From: Verrucomicrobiia bacterium
GTDB taxonomy: Bacteria > Verrucomicrobiota > Verrucomicrobiia > Verrucomicrobiales > DEV007
Assembly (NCBI GenBank): GCA_030425385.1
Contig: JAUIAH010000006.1
Coordinates: forward strand, 1 to 64,000
DNA: 64,000 nt
Reading direction: 5' to 3'
The notes beneath the pieces are model-generated. The model worked only from the letters and a program-made list of their open reading frames with translations, ran no database searches and was not told the DNA's origin. Shown here piece after piece: positions 1 through 8,436 of this stretch (position 1 is the first letter of the stretch; each line of letters opens with the position of its first letter). The translations under genes and the position numbers were made by a program.

Positions 1-126
1 AGCCCGAATCGTCCACTCCAAATGCTAACGAACCCACATACCTGAGGAACCGTATGCCTGAGTTGGGCTCGTACGGATCTGTGGGGGGCGTCGTCTGGCC
101 AATCGGCCAGGCGGCCCTATCCCGGA
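1..126 (+). mobile_element. 3' end of a group II intron (domains V and VI), cut by the window edge
   Basis: Positions 47-79 fold as a domain V hairpin: GAACCGTA pairs with TACGGATC across a short inner stem and loop, close to the usual bacterial pattern GAGCCGTATG...GTACGGTTC. It is followed, as in real introns, by a domain VI-like stem (CTGGCC at 95-100 with GGCCAG at 105-110) and a CCCTAT end near 120-126. The upstream part, where an intron-encoded protein would lie, is outside the window. The catalytic triad position reads AAC instead of the usual AGC, and its usual G-U partner is an A-A mismatch, so this copy may be inactive. Identification is by motif and order only; no family assignment is possible here. 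Confidence 0.6.
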
Positions 127-217
127 CTGAACCCCGGCTCCGGATCGTTGTTGAAATGATTTACTCTAATTCAAACACTAGCTCAGCGATCAACGTTTCC
201 CGTCGGCCGGGGTTCAG
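127..217. repeat. Long inverted repeat between two group II intron pieces
   Basis: CTGAACCCCGGC (127-138) and GCCGGGGTTCAG (206-217) are a perfect 12-bp inverted repeat; inside it CGTTG (146-150) can pair with CAACG (191-195). The hairpin sits directly after the 3' end of one intron and 11 bp before the 5' end of the next. Group IIC introns are known to insert just downstream of terminator or attC-like hairpins, so this may be the insertion target. An integron attC site was considered, but the core sites were not convincing. Confidence 0.6.
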
Positions 218-228
218 TGGCCATCGAC

Positions 229-1075
229 GTGCGCCGAGCAAAGCGAGGCGCTTCTTATATGGTGGAAGTCCATATGCTATAAACCCTAGCCAGGAGTAAC
301 TACCGAGTGTTGCGTACATGTTAGCTAAGTCGTTAAAAATCGCGGACGGTCGCCGCGTGACCAAGACCTTGAACACCGGAAGCCGCTCCCTACAGGAGTC
401 AGAGCCGGACGGCGGAACAGCATGGACGAAGCGTACACAGGGAAGTGAGCAGGCCGTAGGGAGAATCGCACCCTCCCGAGGATTGAAACAGCCCCGTAAA
501 TGCGAGATGTGTGAAGCCGACCCTGTAACGTCAAGGGGAAGGCAGCATCCTCCCATCCGCTTTGGCAAGGATGAGAGGGTTCCACCGGGGTCGCGTAAGA
601 TCGTGGCATGTTCACAAAGAAGCGAATACAGATGACCGAAGGAGCACCGGAAAAGCCCACTTCGGCACCTCGAACTCGGGACGCCTCCCGGCCCAGCCTG
701 CTCTATTACAAGCAGGACTCTAACGCTCAACGAAAGGAAGACGATAGAGTGCCATCGGAGGAATCAGACCCATCCATAGTAGTCCGAGACGGTCGGGCCG
801 ATCACATGGCGAAGGGATGGGCAGAAGGCCAACGCCGCCACAGCACTCACGCGAGGGAGACGAATGCTCACGATACGAGTGTCAAGCACCCTGCTTGCAT
901 TAGGGCAAGGAGCTGCGAAGCTATTGGCGGCAACCGCAACCGAGCCGAGTGCGCGTCTCTGCAGGTGGGCGATATACTCTCGATACTGATGCGCACTGGA
1001 GCATCTCCCGGACATCAGGCGTCTTTAAGGATCTATTACCAATCGAGATGTGAAGGCAAAAGCTGAGGTGCACTC
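229..1075 (+). mobile_element. 5' part of a second, truncated group II intron
   Basis: The segment opens with GTGCGCC at 229, the canonical start of bacterial group II introns, and continues with intron-like blocks (CCCTAGCCAGGAG near 285, GAAGCGTACACAGGGAAGTGAGCAGGCC split across 428-455). This is the usual order of domains I to III ahead of an ORF in domain IV. The ORF that follows (608-1066) is short, and no domain V/VI is found before 1140, so the element looks cut off at about 1075. It is a fragment and probably not mobile. Family assignment would need a covariance-model search. Confidence 0.55.
608..1066 (+). pseudogene. Remnant of the N-terminal part of an intron-encoded protein
   Basis: This 152-codon frame starts where the maturase/reverse transcriptase of a group II intron normally starts, about 380 nt from the intron 5' end. 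Its first residues (MTEGAPEKPTSAPRTRD) have the Gly/Pro/Thr-rich look of such leaders. None of the reverse transcriptase blocks is present: no YADD, no palm or finger motifs, in this or the other forward frames up to 1140. It is therefore read as a 3'-truncated gene. It could also be untranslated intron RNA that happens to stay open. Confidence 0.35.
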
Positions 1076-1090
1076 TAACAAGCGCTAATC

Positions 1091-1115
1091 GGGTGGAAGC
1101 GGGATTTGAACCCGC
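1091..1115 (-). other. tRNA T-arm-like fragment
   Basis: On the minus strand GCGGG-TTCAAAT-CCCGC (1099-1115) is a perfect 5-bp T stem with a canonical T loop, followed by TTCCACCC as a possible acceptor 3' strand. No matching acceptor 5' strand, anticodon arm or D arm was found within 100 bp, so it is not a complete tRNA or tmRNA. It lies at the right border of the intron debris and may be a leftover attachment site, or chance. Confidence 0.4.
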
Positions 1116-1205
1116 TCTCCCCACACCACCACCACCGGCCATATGGGGTAATTGAGGGTTGATCATCGAGGACGTTCCTCTTACAAGGAAATCAATCTCA
1201 CAAGC

Positions 1206-1793
1206 GTGTCTGATCCCACTTTCCATGCCGGGTTGTTCGATGACCTGAGCCTCGTCCATCGCGATTCTCGCGATGCGGTCGATCCGTCGCTGCATCTCTA
1301 TTGGGAGATTAATGACGGTTTGATTTATTGGTTAGGGACCTTTGATTACTCTGATGCCATGAATGAGGAGACGCGGGGCAACTTCGCCGCGCTCAGTGTG
1401 TGGCTGGTGAGGCTCCTCTATGCGAATCGCATGGAGCCATTCGCGACCAAAGGGAGCCTCAAGATTCTGGACGCCCTGGAGTCTGCGGTGCACCCTATCA
1501 TCAATTCCAATGCGGCATCTGAAGGGGTGCGCACGGAATTGATTGCAGCCAAGCTTGGGCTCATCAGCCTGGCACCTGGCTTCGAAAACGTGGCCGTGGC
1601 CACCCTCGCGGATGACCTGGAATGTCTCATTGAGGGGGTCACGGAGGACATTGGGGTTCGCTTTCCGCCTGCCTTGCTGCCGAGTTTGTGGAGCATCGCC
1701 CAATTTCTCGAACAGCAAATCCGCGAGGCGCAGCCAGAGACGAACGAGGCACCTCCGCGCCCGGTGCACGATACGGAATTGGAGATGTTCTGA
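1206..1793 (+). CDS. Hypothetical protein, 195 aa
   Basis: I do not recognise this protein. It is soluble-looking, with no signal peptide or membrane segment. The N-terminal half has a conserved-looking aromatic stretch (LHLYWEINDGLIYWLG). The middle is helical and acidic, and the last 25 residues are Pro/Glu-rich. The GTG at 1206 was chosen because the frame upstream to the TTG at 1152 is intron/tRNA-like sequence with poor coding character; an AAGGAA lies about 12 nt upstream. It is convergent with the cytochrome fusion gene, ending 20 bp from that gene's end. No functional inference is made. Confidence 0.7.
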   Translation: MSDPTFHAGLFDDLSLVHRDSRDAVDPSLHLYWEINDGLIYWLGTFDYSDAMNEETRGNFAALSVWLVRLLYANRMEPFATKGSLKILDALESAVHPIINSNAASEGVRTELIAAKLGLISLAPGFENVAVATLADDLECLIEGVTEDIGVRFPPALLPSLWSIAQFLEQQIREAQPETNEAPPRPVHDTELEMF

Positions 1794-1813
1794 TCCGTTC
1801 GCGCGGTGATTCG

Positions 1814-4800
1814 TTAACGAAGACTGAGGACAAAGGCCTGCAGATCACGAAATTGTTCCTCTGTGAGGGCTTGTCCAAAGGTTGCCGGCATGAGTGAAAG
1901 GGAGAGCGGTTCACGTTTGGTGATCTCGTCCGCGGGAAGAGAAGATTCCTTGCCCGTGGGATCGGCGAGGATGAGTTGAGTGCCCTCTGTACGTTTGACC
2001 AAACCCACATGCACTGCGCCCGATTCCATGGTGAGGGTGGTTAGTCGGAAGGCAATGTCGACGTTGCGATGAGGGGCCAGGATGTCTTCGGTGAGGCGGG
2101 CCAAGCCGCGGCTGCCGATGCCATCCAGATTGGGCCCCAACACGGTTCCTTCACCGCCCACCTGATGGCAAATCTGACAGTGCTGCGCAAACAACGCCTG
2201 CCCGCTCGCCACCTCACCGGGGTGCTGGCGAAAGGCGGCGATGCGCGCATCGATCTCCTTTTGAAGCGAGGCGTCCTCGTCGGGTAAGGTTGCTGTGAGC
2301 GAGCGAAGTTCCGCCTTTTGTGAAGCTGTGAGAGTGGTTTGCAACGCTTCCTTCACGGTGGGTAGGCGGAGCAATTCAGCCGAGGCCCTTCCTTGGGAGG
2401 CCAGTTCTAACAAGGCAGTGGCACCATCTCGATGAGAGGCACAGGCTTGCGCCAGCTCGGCTTGGCCTTGCCGAGGGAGTGTTTGCATCCAGCGCTGGAG
2501 GAGGCTTGGCACCGCCTCTGGAGTCCGAGCAAGGATTGCTTGCAGGGTATCCGCGCGCAAGGAGCGATCAGAGGTTTGGTAGTGGAGCGTTTGCAGGATC
2601 AGATCGAGCAGGGGAGCCGGGGAGCGCTCAAGAGCGAGGAGAGCACCTGCCAAGGGGGCGCTACTGGCGCTGCTAGGACCTTGATTCTCCAGAATAGTTC
2701 TCACAGAGTCCTCAAGTTCACGGAGCCGGAACTGTTCCACCAAATGGGCAGCTTGTTCCCTGTCGGATGAGGCATTGCTTGGATTAAGGCGTGTGTGAGA
2801 GAAGCGCCCAGCGGCAAGCCAAGCGTAGGCGTCGCCCGCGTCGCCATCCACGAGTTCGATATAGACCTGCTGATCGCGATAGGGTTGGGTGTCCCAGGTG
2901 ACGCGTTGCGCCGTGTCCGATCGGGGCGGCGACGTGCGTCGGAGGACCGCACCCGTCGCAGCGTCGCAGAGGCGGACCTCGTTGCGTCCATGGAGCGCTT
3001 TGTCAGGAGGGCCATCGTGACCAGCCAGGTAGAAACTCAGCGATGCGTCAGGGGTGAAGGACGCGGAACGAAAGGTTCCCGTGCGTTGTTCGCCATGAGG
3101 AAAGCTGCTCCAGAGCAGACTGTTCGCCTGGCCATCGGCAGACGGCCGGCGCGTTGACGGCACCCAGGGATTGTCGTTGTCGGTTTGTGAGGGACTCCAA
3201 GCGAGAGGATCAAGGTCGTGGTCAGGATCACCGAGCCATTCCTGAGCCAGATCGATCGCCCATCGGCGCAGAGGGCGCATTTCTCCCGTGTCTCCATCCA
3301 CGCGATGCCCGCGCTGAACGAGTCCTTCCCGGATGGCCTGCAGAAGCTTCCCTTGCTGCACGCGGTCTTCTGCCACGTGTTCGCGAGTCACCGCCACCAC
3401 GCGCTCAAGGAACTCGGGGCCGGTTGAACGAGCTGCGAATTGCAAATACTCTGTTAATTTGTCAGGAGCCCGCTCTCGCAACGCATCGAGATGAGTGATC
3501 ACGAAGGTTCCAGCCGCGCCAAGTGGTAAAGCAAGACAAACCTCGGAAATGAAGGCGATGTCATCAGGCGAGAGCTCCAGCGCATGCACGAAGCCAAAGG
3601 CCTGTTCATTGGGGAGATGCGCTTTCAAAGCAACCTTGAGGGCATGATGACCATGAACATCTTCGGCTGCCGTCCGCGCGCGGGCTTTGAGAATGTCCGT
3701 GATGAGCGTAGTGTGAGGGCGCCGAACGCTCGCCATGGCTGCGGCCCGTCTCACCATGGGCGATTCGCTCGCAAGATGCTTTTGCAGAACTTCGAACCAG
3801 TCATGGAAAGGTCGGAGCGTCGCTGCCAATTGCACGATTTGGCAACGCAGGCCTTCGGAAGACTCGTCCTCGAAATCTCGGAGGTCTTCCGGGCGCAGTT
3901 GGTTCACACGGAAGAGCACCCATAACAGATTCCCCTTGGTTTCGGGCCGTGCGTCTGTCAGGTGCGTCCGCACGCTCGTGGACACTTCCGCAGGATCGCG
4001 TTGCTCGATTTCATCTAACAAAAGCGCGACTTGAGTCCGTCCTGTCGCCTGGGCGAGATGATCAACCAGGGCCTTGGTCGATCGCTCAGGGATTGCAGGC
4101 CATTCTTGAAAGGCGCGACTTGGAGCATCGCGACGTTTGCCATCGGGCCGATAGACGATCTTCCAAATGCGCCCGCGTTCCCGATCACGGCGGGGATGTT
4201 CCAAAGGCACTTCATAGTGGCCGATGATGCAGTTGTAGAAATCAGCCACGTAGAGCGCGCCATCGGGGCCCACTTGCAGATCGACCGGACGAAACCAGGG
4301 ATCCTCGGGGATGAGGAAATCGGGTTCCTCCTGCGCCACGACCGTCGACCCGCGCCGGACCAAGCGGTTGCGATTGATCCGTGAGGTGACAACATTGCCG
4401 CCGAAAGAGCTGTTCTGATAGACCTCAGGGAAATGTGTGTCTTCGCCTAACGCAATGCCAGCAATGCCTGTGGAGCGATGCAAGTGCTCCATGATGTTCG
4501 GGACGTAGCCAAGGCCATCGTGCGGCTTGCCGAAACTATCATGATACCCACCGGGCAGGACCAAATTGATCGGCTTGGTGTGACAGTCTGCCGTGAAGAG
4601 ATCGCCAAAGCGATCAAAGGTGAGACCGAAGGGATTCACTTGACCAAACCCGACGTGTTCCAACCGCGAGCCATCGAGACGCATGCGAAAGGTATTGCCC
4701 GATTGCATGGTGATGGCGTGGCCATCGCCCCCACTGACCGTGCTACGGTTGTTGAAGCCGTGGCACGCATAGAGCCAGCCATCGAAACCTCGGGTGAAGG

Positions 4801-6499
4801 CATTGCACATCCCATGCGTGTCACGCGTGGTGTCGAAAGGTCCATACAGTTTCTCACGCACGTCTGCCCGATCATCCCCATCCGTATCGCGCAAATGCCA
4901 GATGTAGGGAATGCTGAAGCAGATGACGCCATCATCGACCGGGTAGAGTCCCATGGGAATATTCAGGCCATCGGCAAAGGTGGTGATCTTGTCAGCCTTC
5001 CCATCGCCCGTGGTGTCTTCAAGAATCTTAATCGCATCTCGACCCACGGCACCTTCTTCCGCGCCATAGGGATATTCGTAGGAACTACTCACCCAGAGCC
5101 TGCCGCGGCCGTCGAAAGCAAGATTCATCGGTTTGGCAATGTCAGGCTCAGAGGCTACTAACTGTATTTCAAAGCCCTCTGGTAAGACGAATCCGGCCTG
5201 TTCCTCTTCGGGCGATTGCGGCAGGGCTTCACGCACGAGTCGATTGAAATCTTCCCCTCCGGCGTGGTGCCTCGTGGCACTCGAGAGCTGAGGCGCCCGT
5301 TGCGCATGATCCTCTGGTGAAACACGGACGCGTTTGGGTACCACGACAAAGGTCCCTAACTTATTCCCTACGAGCACTTCCGCAATCCCATCACCCGTCA
5401 CGTCACCCACTGTCAGTTGCGTCCCCACACCGCAGCGAGCGTCCATGAGCCAGGGCTCAAAGCGCACGCCCTCTTCGAAAGCCGTGTTGCGAAACCAGTA
5501 GAGCACGGGCAATTCCTGGGCTCCGGGATCATTGCCCCCGTGCGCGTAGTACCGTTTGCCCGTGATGAGATCGCGTCGTCCATCGCCATCGAGATCGATC
5601 AATGCCGCCGCGTGCATCTGAGAGATACTGAGACCGTAGGGATTGTCTTGAGGGTTCTTTGTTAGGATCACATGTCTCTGAAACTGTGGTTCGGCACCAT
5701 CTCCAATCTGTTCGAACCAGCAGAGCCCATACCCATGTGCATTCTGGACAGAGAGTACATCCTGATCGCCATCGCCATCCACGTCATCAGTGAACATCTG
5801 CGCCCCACCAGCCTCGGCGAAGCGCACGGGATGGAAACGGAAGCGTTCTCCCTTTGTCGCTGTCTGCTCCCACCATCCATTTGTTTCCAGGACATCCAGC
5901 CGTCCATCGCTATTCACATCTCCAATGCCCAAGCCATGGGTGAAACGCCCATAGCCACGCTCTTCTGAGATCGCTGTTGGCGCCCACGGAACGGTGGGGT
6001 TCCCCCAATCGGGCTCCGCATAGACGAGCTTCTCTTCAAACACACACACCAATTCAGGTCGACCATCACCCGTGAGATCGGTGAGGGTAGGGGATTCATT
6101 GCCTACCCAAGGGAAGGCAAGGTGTTTCTGCCAGGGAACTCCTAGCTCGCCTGGATTCTCAAACCAATGAGCGGCCTCACCCGGCATGGGAATGGCGAGA
6201 ATGTCAGGCCGATCATCGCCGTTGAAATCGTAGGTGAATGAGAAGAAATGCCTCGAATATACAGCGATGGGAAACCGCTCCGTGGGTGCGTAAGCATGGC
6301 GCTGGCGAAAGTCCGGGCCCGCATACCAGAAAGGACCTGACACGATGTCTTGATGACCGTCCTGATCAATGTCCGCGTGACACGCGCCTTCACTAAAGAA
6401 GTCCTCGCTGAGTACCCACTTCTCAAAGGTCCACAGAGTTTCGCTCGTCGCTTGGTGAAGACCGGCAAGGCTAACAAGAAGGAGTATGAAGCAACGCAT
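1814..6499 (-). CDS. Secreted FG-GAP / PVC-type dehydrogenase / HEAT / cytochrome c fusion protein
   Basis: A 1561-residue protein with a signal peptide (MRCFILLLVSLAGLHQATS). Residues 25-410 hold FG-GAP/VCBS repeats with Asp-rich calcium loops (DIDQDGHQD, DFNGDDRPD, DVDGDGDQD). From about 440 to 830 is the PVC-type membrane-bound dehydrogenase propeller, beginning FVLPEGFEIQLVASEPD. A helical HEAT-like region follows, then a region with a beta-rich insert. The C-terminal 120 residues are a heme c domain with CQICH at 1441-1445 and a possible Met ligand (LSLMPATF) near 1537. Such proteins abound in Planctomycetes and Verrucomicrobia and are thought to oxidise sugars or alcohols in the periplasm, passing electrons to the heme; the substrate is unknown. 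Ends convergent with the gene at 1206. Confidence 0.9.
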   Translation of the reverse strand: MRCFILLLVSLAGLHQATSETLWTFEKWVLSEDFFSEGACHADIDQDGHQDIVSGPFWYAGPDFRQRHAYAPTERFPIAVYSRHFFSFTYDFNGDDRPDILAIPMPGEAAHWFENPGELGVPWQKHLAFPWVGNESPTLTDLTGDGRPELVCVFEEKLVYAEPDWGNPTVPWAPTAISEERGYGRFTHGLGIGDVNSDGRLDVLETNGWWEQTATKGERFRFHPVRFAEAGGAQMFTDDVDGDGDQDVLSVQNAHGYGLCWFEQIGDGAEPQFQRHVILTKNPQDNPYGLSISQMHAAALIDLDGDGRRDLITGKRYYAHGGNDPGAQELPVLYWFRNTAFEEGVRFEPWLMDARCGVGTQLTVGDVTGDGIAEVLVGNKLGTFVVVPKRVRVSPEDHAQRAPQLSSATRHHAGGEDFNRLVREALPQSPEEEQAGFVLPEGFEIQLVASEPDIAKPMNLAFDGRGRLWVSSSYEYPYGAEEGAVGRDAIKILEDTTGDGKADKITTFADGLNIPMGLYPVDDGVICFSIPYIWHLRDTDGDDRADVREKLYGPFDTTRDTHGMCNAFTRGFDGWLYACHGFNNRSTVSGGDGHAITMQSGNTFRMRLDGSRLEHVGFGQVNPFGLTFDRFGDLFTADCHTKPINLVLPGGYHDSFGKPHDGLGYVPNIMEHLHRSTGIAGIALGEDTHFPEVYQNSSFGGNVVTSRINRNRLVRRGSTVVAQEEPDFLIPEDPWFRPVDLQVGPDGALYVADFYNCIIGHYEVPLEHPRRDRERGRIWKIVYRPDGKRRDAPSRAFQEWPAIPERSTKALVDHLAQATGRTQVALLLDEIEQRDPAEVSTSVRTHLTDARPETKGNLLWVLFRVNQLRPEDLRDFEDESSEGLRCQIVQLAATLRPFHDWFEVLQKHLASESPMVRRAAAMASVRRPHTTLITDILKARARTAAEDVHGHHALKVALKAHLPNEQAFGFVHALELSPDDIAFISEVCLALPLGAAGTFVITHLDALRERAPDKLTEYLQFAARSTGPEFLERVVAVTREHVAEDRVQQGKLLQAIREGLVQRGHRVDGDTGEMRPLRRWAIDLAQEWLGDPDHDLDPLAWSPSQTDNDNPWVPSTRRPSADGQANSLLWSSFPHGEQRTGTFRSASFTPDASLSFYLAGHDGPPDKALHGRNEVRLCDAATGAVLRRTSPPRSDTAQRVTWDTQPYRDQQVYIELVDGDAGDAYAWLAAGRFSHTRLNPSNASSDREQAAHLVEQFRLRELEDSVRTILENQGPSSASSAPLAGALLALERSPAPLLDLILQTLHYQTSDRSLRADTLQAILARTPEAVPSLLQRWMQTLPRQGQAELAQACASHRDGATALLELASQGRASAELLRLPTVKEALQTTLTASQKAELRSLTATLPDEDASLQKEIDARIAAFRQHPGEVASGQALFAQHCQICHQVGGEGTVLGPNLDGIGSRGLARLTEDILAPHRNVDIAFRLTTLTMESGAVHVGLVKRTEGTQLILADPTGKESSLPADEITKREPLSLSLMPATFGQALTEEQFRDLQAFVLSLR

Positions 6500-6537
6500 G
6501 CCTCAACTCTACCAAGCAACTGAGAGGCTTTCCAAGC

Positions 6538-6987
6538 TCAGCCTTTGGCCAAAACTTCGATTGTGCATGGCACCACCCCGGCGGAAACCATCTGGAGTTG
6601 CCGTGCTACGCTGATGGTCACATCAATGATCCTCCCTTTGATAAACGGACCGCGATCATTGATGCGCACGACTGCCGATCGGCCATTGCGAAGGTTCGTC
6701 ACGCGCACGCGAGTCCCAAAGGGGAGGGACCGATGCGCCGCCGTGGCAGCGTCATTCCTCAAGCGCTCGCCACTCGCTGTCTGCCTGCCTCCATTGGTCC
6801 GCACGCTGTAGAAAGACGCTTTCCCTTTGTGAACCTTGGCGACTCGTCGCTTCTTCTTTGCTCCAGGTGTCGACTCGGAAGACGGCGATTTCAGTTTCGG
6901 GACGGAGGACGGATCAGAAATCGGTGGGGTGACGGAGCAACTCGCGAGCAACCACGCCGCGACGGGAAGAAGAACAGCTCTGGACAT
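6538..6987 (-). CDS. rlpA: RlpA-like lipoprotein (septal ring lytic transglycosylase family)
   Basis: A 149-residue protein starting MSRAVLLPVAAWLLASC, a lipoprotein signal with lipobox LASC. The start at 6987 was preferred over the upstream start at 7023 because it puts the signal peptide at the N-terminus. A basic Ser/Pro linker leads to the double-psi beta-barrel: GKASFYS, TASGERL, LPFGTRVRVTNL, VVRINDRGPF and GRIIDV are the family signatures, including the His/Asp region associated with glycan cleavage in RlpA. There is no SPOR domain, so it is a short RlpA. It probably acts on peptidoglycan at the outer membrane. Its start lies 38 bp after the end of the upstream cytochrome gene's promoter side, and no operon partner is clear. 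Confidence 0.88.
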   Translation of the reverse strand: MSRAVLLPVAAWLLASCSVTPPISDPSSVPKLKSPSSESTPGAKKKRRVAKVHKGKASFYSVRTNGGRQTASGERLRNDAATAAHRSLPFGTRVRVTNLRNGRSAVVRINDRGPFIKGRIIDVTISVARQLQMVSAGVVPCTIEVLAKG

Positions 6988-7042
6988 GTTAGACAGCCTA
7001 ACCAAGTCACTTGAAATGTCCATTCTTTCCGTGTGGCCGCCG

Positions 7043-7942
7043 TCACGACGTCTTCGACCAGGTCAACAACTGCGCGGCAAACGCCCGGGCTGTCGTCATG
7101 AACTGCTCGGCCACGGGACTGACATAAGCGCGATGAAGGAGGCCTATGGAAATCTCTGGGAAATCGGTCAGAGGGATCTTGGTGAGATTCTTACGCAGAC
7201 GCAATCCTGGCACATCAGCTGAGAGGCCATACCCAAATCCCTCCGCCACATAAGCCTGAATGAGTTCGAATTGATTCACCACAATCTCAGGCTCCCACAC
7301 CAGTCGCCGCTTCCCTAACTCTTTCTGAAAGGTCTGGCTGATCGGCTCCTCGGGCGGGAGCGATATCAGAGGGAAGGGGAGCACGCCTTTCCTGGCGTGC
7401 TTGATCAGCCGTTTGAAATCTTTCGGCTTCGCCTCCTGAGGCGCCAGAAGGGCAAGCGGCGTGCGGAGCAGTTCTTGGCAGCGCAATCCCGTGGCGACTC
7501 TCCCGTGGAGAATGGTCACCGCTAGGTCGATCTCTTCGTCCAGCAACAACCGCTCCGAATCGGCGGCGGATAACTGTTGCAGGAGGAGACGAATGTGAGG
7601 GTGATCCGTGCGCAGACGCTTCAAGAGGCCTGGCAAGTAATGAGCCAGGGCTGTTTGCGACGCCCCCAACCGCAATCGCTGATCTTCCTCGCCCCGCAAG
7701 GAACTCGCCACCTCAGGCAGGCGTGAGAAGAAGGGATGGATAAATGCATACAACGTCTCGCCCGCCTGCGTGAGCGCAAATGGGCGGCGTTGAAAGAGCC
7801 GCACCTTGAGTTCATCCTCCAACTTCAGCAACTGGGCGCTCACCGCCGGTTGCTGGATCCCAAAGGGCATCTTGCGCACGGCTTGTGTGATCCCCTGATG
7901 CTTGGCCACGTAATAGAAAAGTTCCAGATAATGAACGTTCAC
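7043..7942 (-). CDS. LysR-type transcriptional regulator
   Basis: About 299 residues with the LysR N-terminal winged helix: YYVAKHQGITQAVRKM, then QQPAVSAQLLKLEDEL and FQRRPFALTQAGE as recognition helix and wing. The rest is the periplasmic-binding-like effector domain. The GTG at 7942 aligns best with family starts (VNVHYLELFYYVAKHQG); an upstream start at 7981 would add 13 residues. The effector and target genes cannot be told from sequence; neighbours are RlpA and a small zinc ribbon protein on the same strand. Binding to an operator in the 8226-8436 divergent gap is possible but untested. Confidence 0.9.
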   Translation of the reverse strand: MNVHYLELFYYVAKHQGITQAVRKMPFGIQQPAVSAQLLKLEDELKVRLFQRRPFALTQAGETLYAFIHPFFSRLPEVASSLRGEEDQRLRLGASQTALAHYLPGLLKRLRTDHPHIRLLLQQLSAADSERLLLDEEIDLAVTILHGRVATGLRCQELLRTPLALLAPQEAKPKDFKRLIKHARKGVLPFPLISLPPEEPISQTFQKELGKRRLVWEPEIVVNQFELIQAYVAEGFGYGLSADVPGLRLRKNLTKIPLTDFPEISIGLLHRAYVSPVAEQFMTTARAFAAQLLTWSKTS

Positions 7943-8030
7943 GGTCTGGAGCCTATACCAAGCCGCCAAAGGGGGAGGCAATGTCCGAACACTGCCGTTG
8001 GGCCAGTTGCCTTCTTCTCAAGCGGATGCG

Positions 8031-8225
8031 TCAGTTCGCCCCGCCAGGCGTAGGAGGAGCCGCCAAGCGCGGTGCCCGCACAAGGATACCGCAAGCCGGG
8101 CAGGGGCCCACCTCATGGCTGAAAGAGAGGTGCACACGTAGCCGAAGGCGGCAGGCTGGGCATTCGAAGAACACCCAGTGCGGCGTCCCACGGCGAATGG
8201 GTGAGCCTTGTGGCCAGATCGACAT
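8031..8225 (-). CDS. Small zinc ribbon protein, 64 aa
   Basis: A 64-residue protein carrying one zinc ribbon made from two CxxC knuckles (FECPACRLRLRV and GPCPACGILVRAP) 20 residues apart, which would bind one zinc ion. No membrane segment. The start at 8225 (MSIWPQGSPIRRG) was chosen because sequence further upstream in this frame overlaps the likely promoter region of the divergent chaperone gene. It ends 88 bp before the LysR start and may be cotranscribed with it. Function unknown; such ribbons can bind RNA, DNA or protein. Confidence 0.6.
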   Translation of the reverse strand: MSIWPQGSPIRRGTPHWVFFECPACRLRLRVHLSFSHEVGPCPACGILVRAPRLAAPPTPGGAN

Positions 8226-8436
8226 CGACTCACTGTGGTTTCTTGCTTTATCATAGTCAATGATTCTACCAGCTATAAGTATCAGCAATGAGAATGGATT
8301 CCGGTGCCTGCCCGAAATCCTGGCTGACTGGACCTTAAAAAGTGGTTGATGGCGGAATGCGGGCCTCTTAGTTTCAACGCCCTTCCCCGGGGAATCCGGA
8401 GGGGTTTCTCTTACACTTACACCAACCGTTTTAAAC

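Noticed and set aside
127-217. Integron attC site at the hairpin
   Set aside because: The inverted repeat is good, but the RYYYAAC and GTTRRRY core boxes are not placed correctly and no integrase was seen.
161-730. Open frames of 60-190 codons inside the intron debris on both strands
   Set aside because: They overlap clear intron RNA motifs, have Arg/Ser/Pro-rich shadow-like composition and match no protein pattern.
1091-1200. Complete tRNA or tmRNA on the minus strand
   Set aside because: Only the T arm and a possible acceptor 3' strand are present; no anticodon arm or matching 5' strand was found, and a coding sequence begins within 100 bp.
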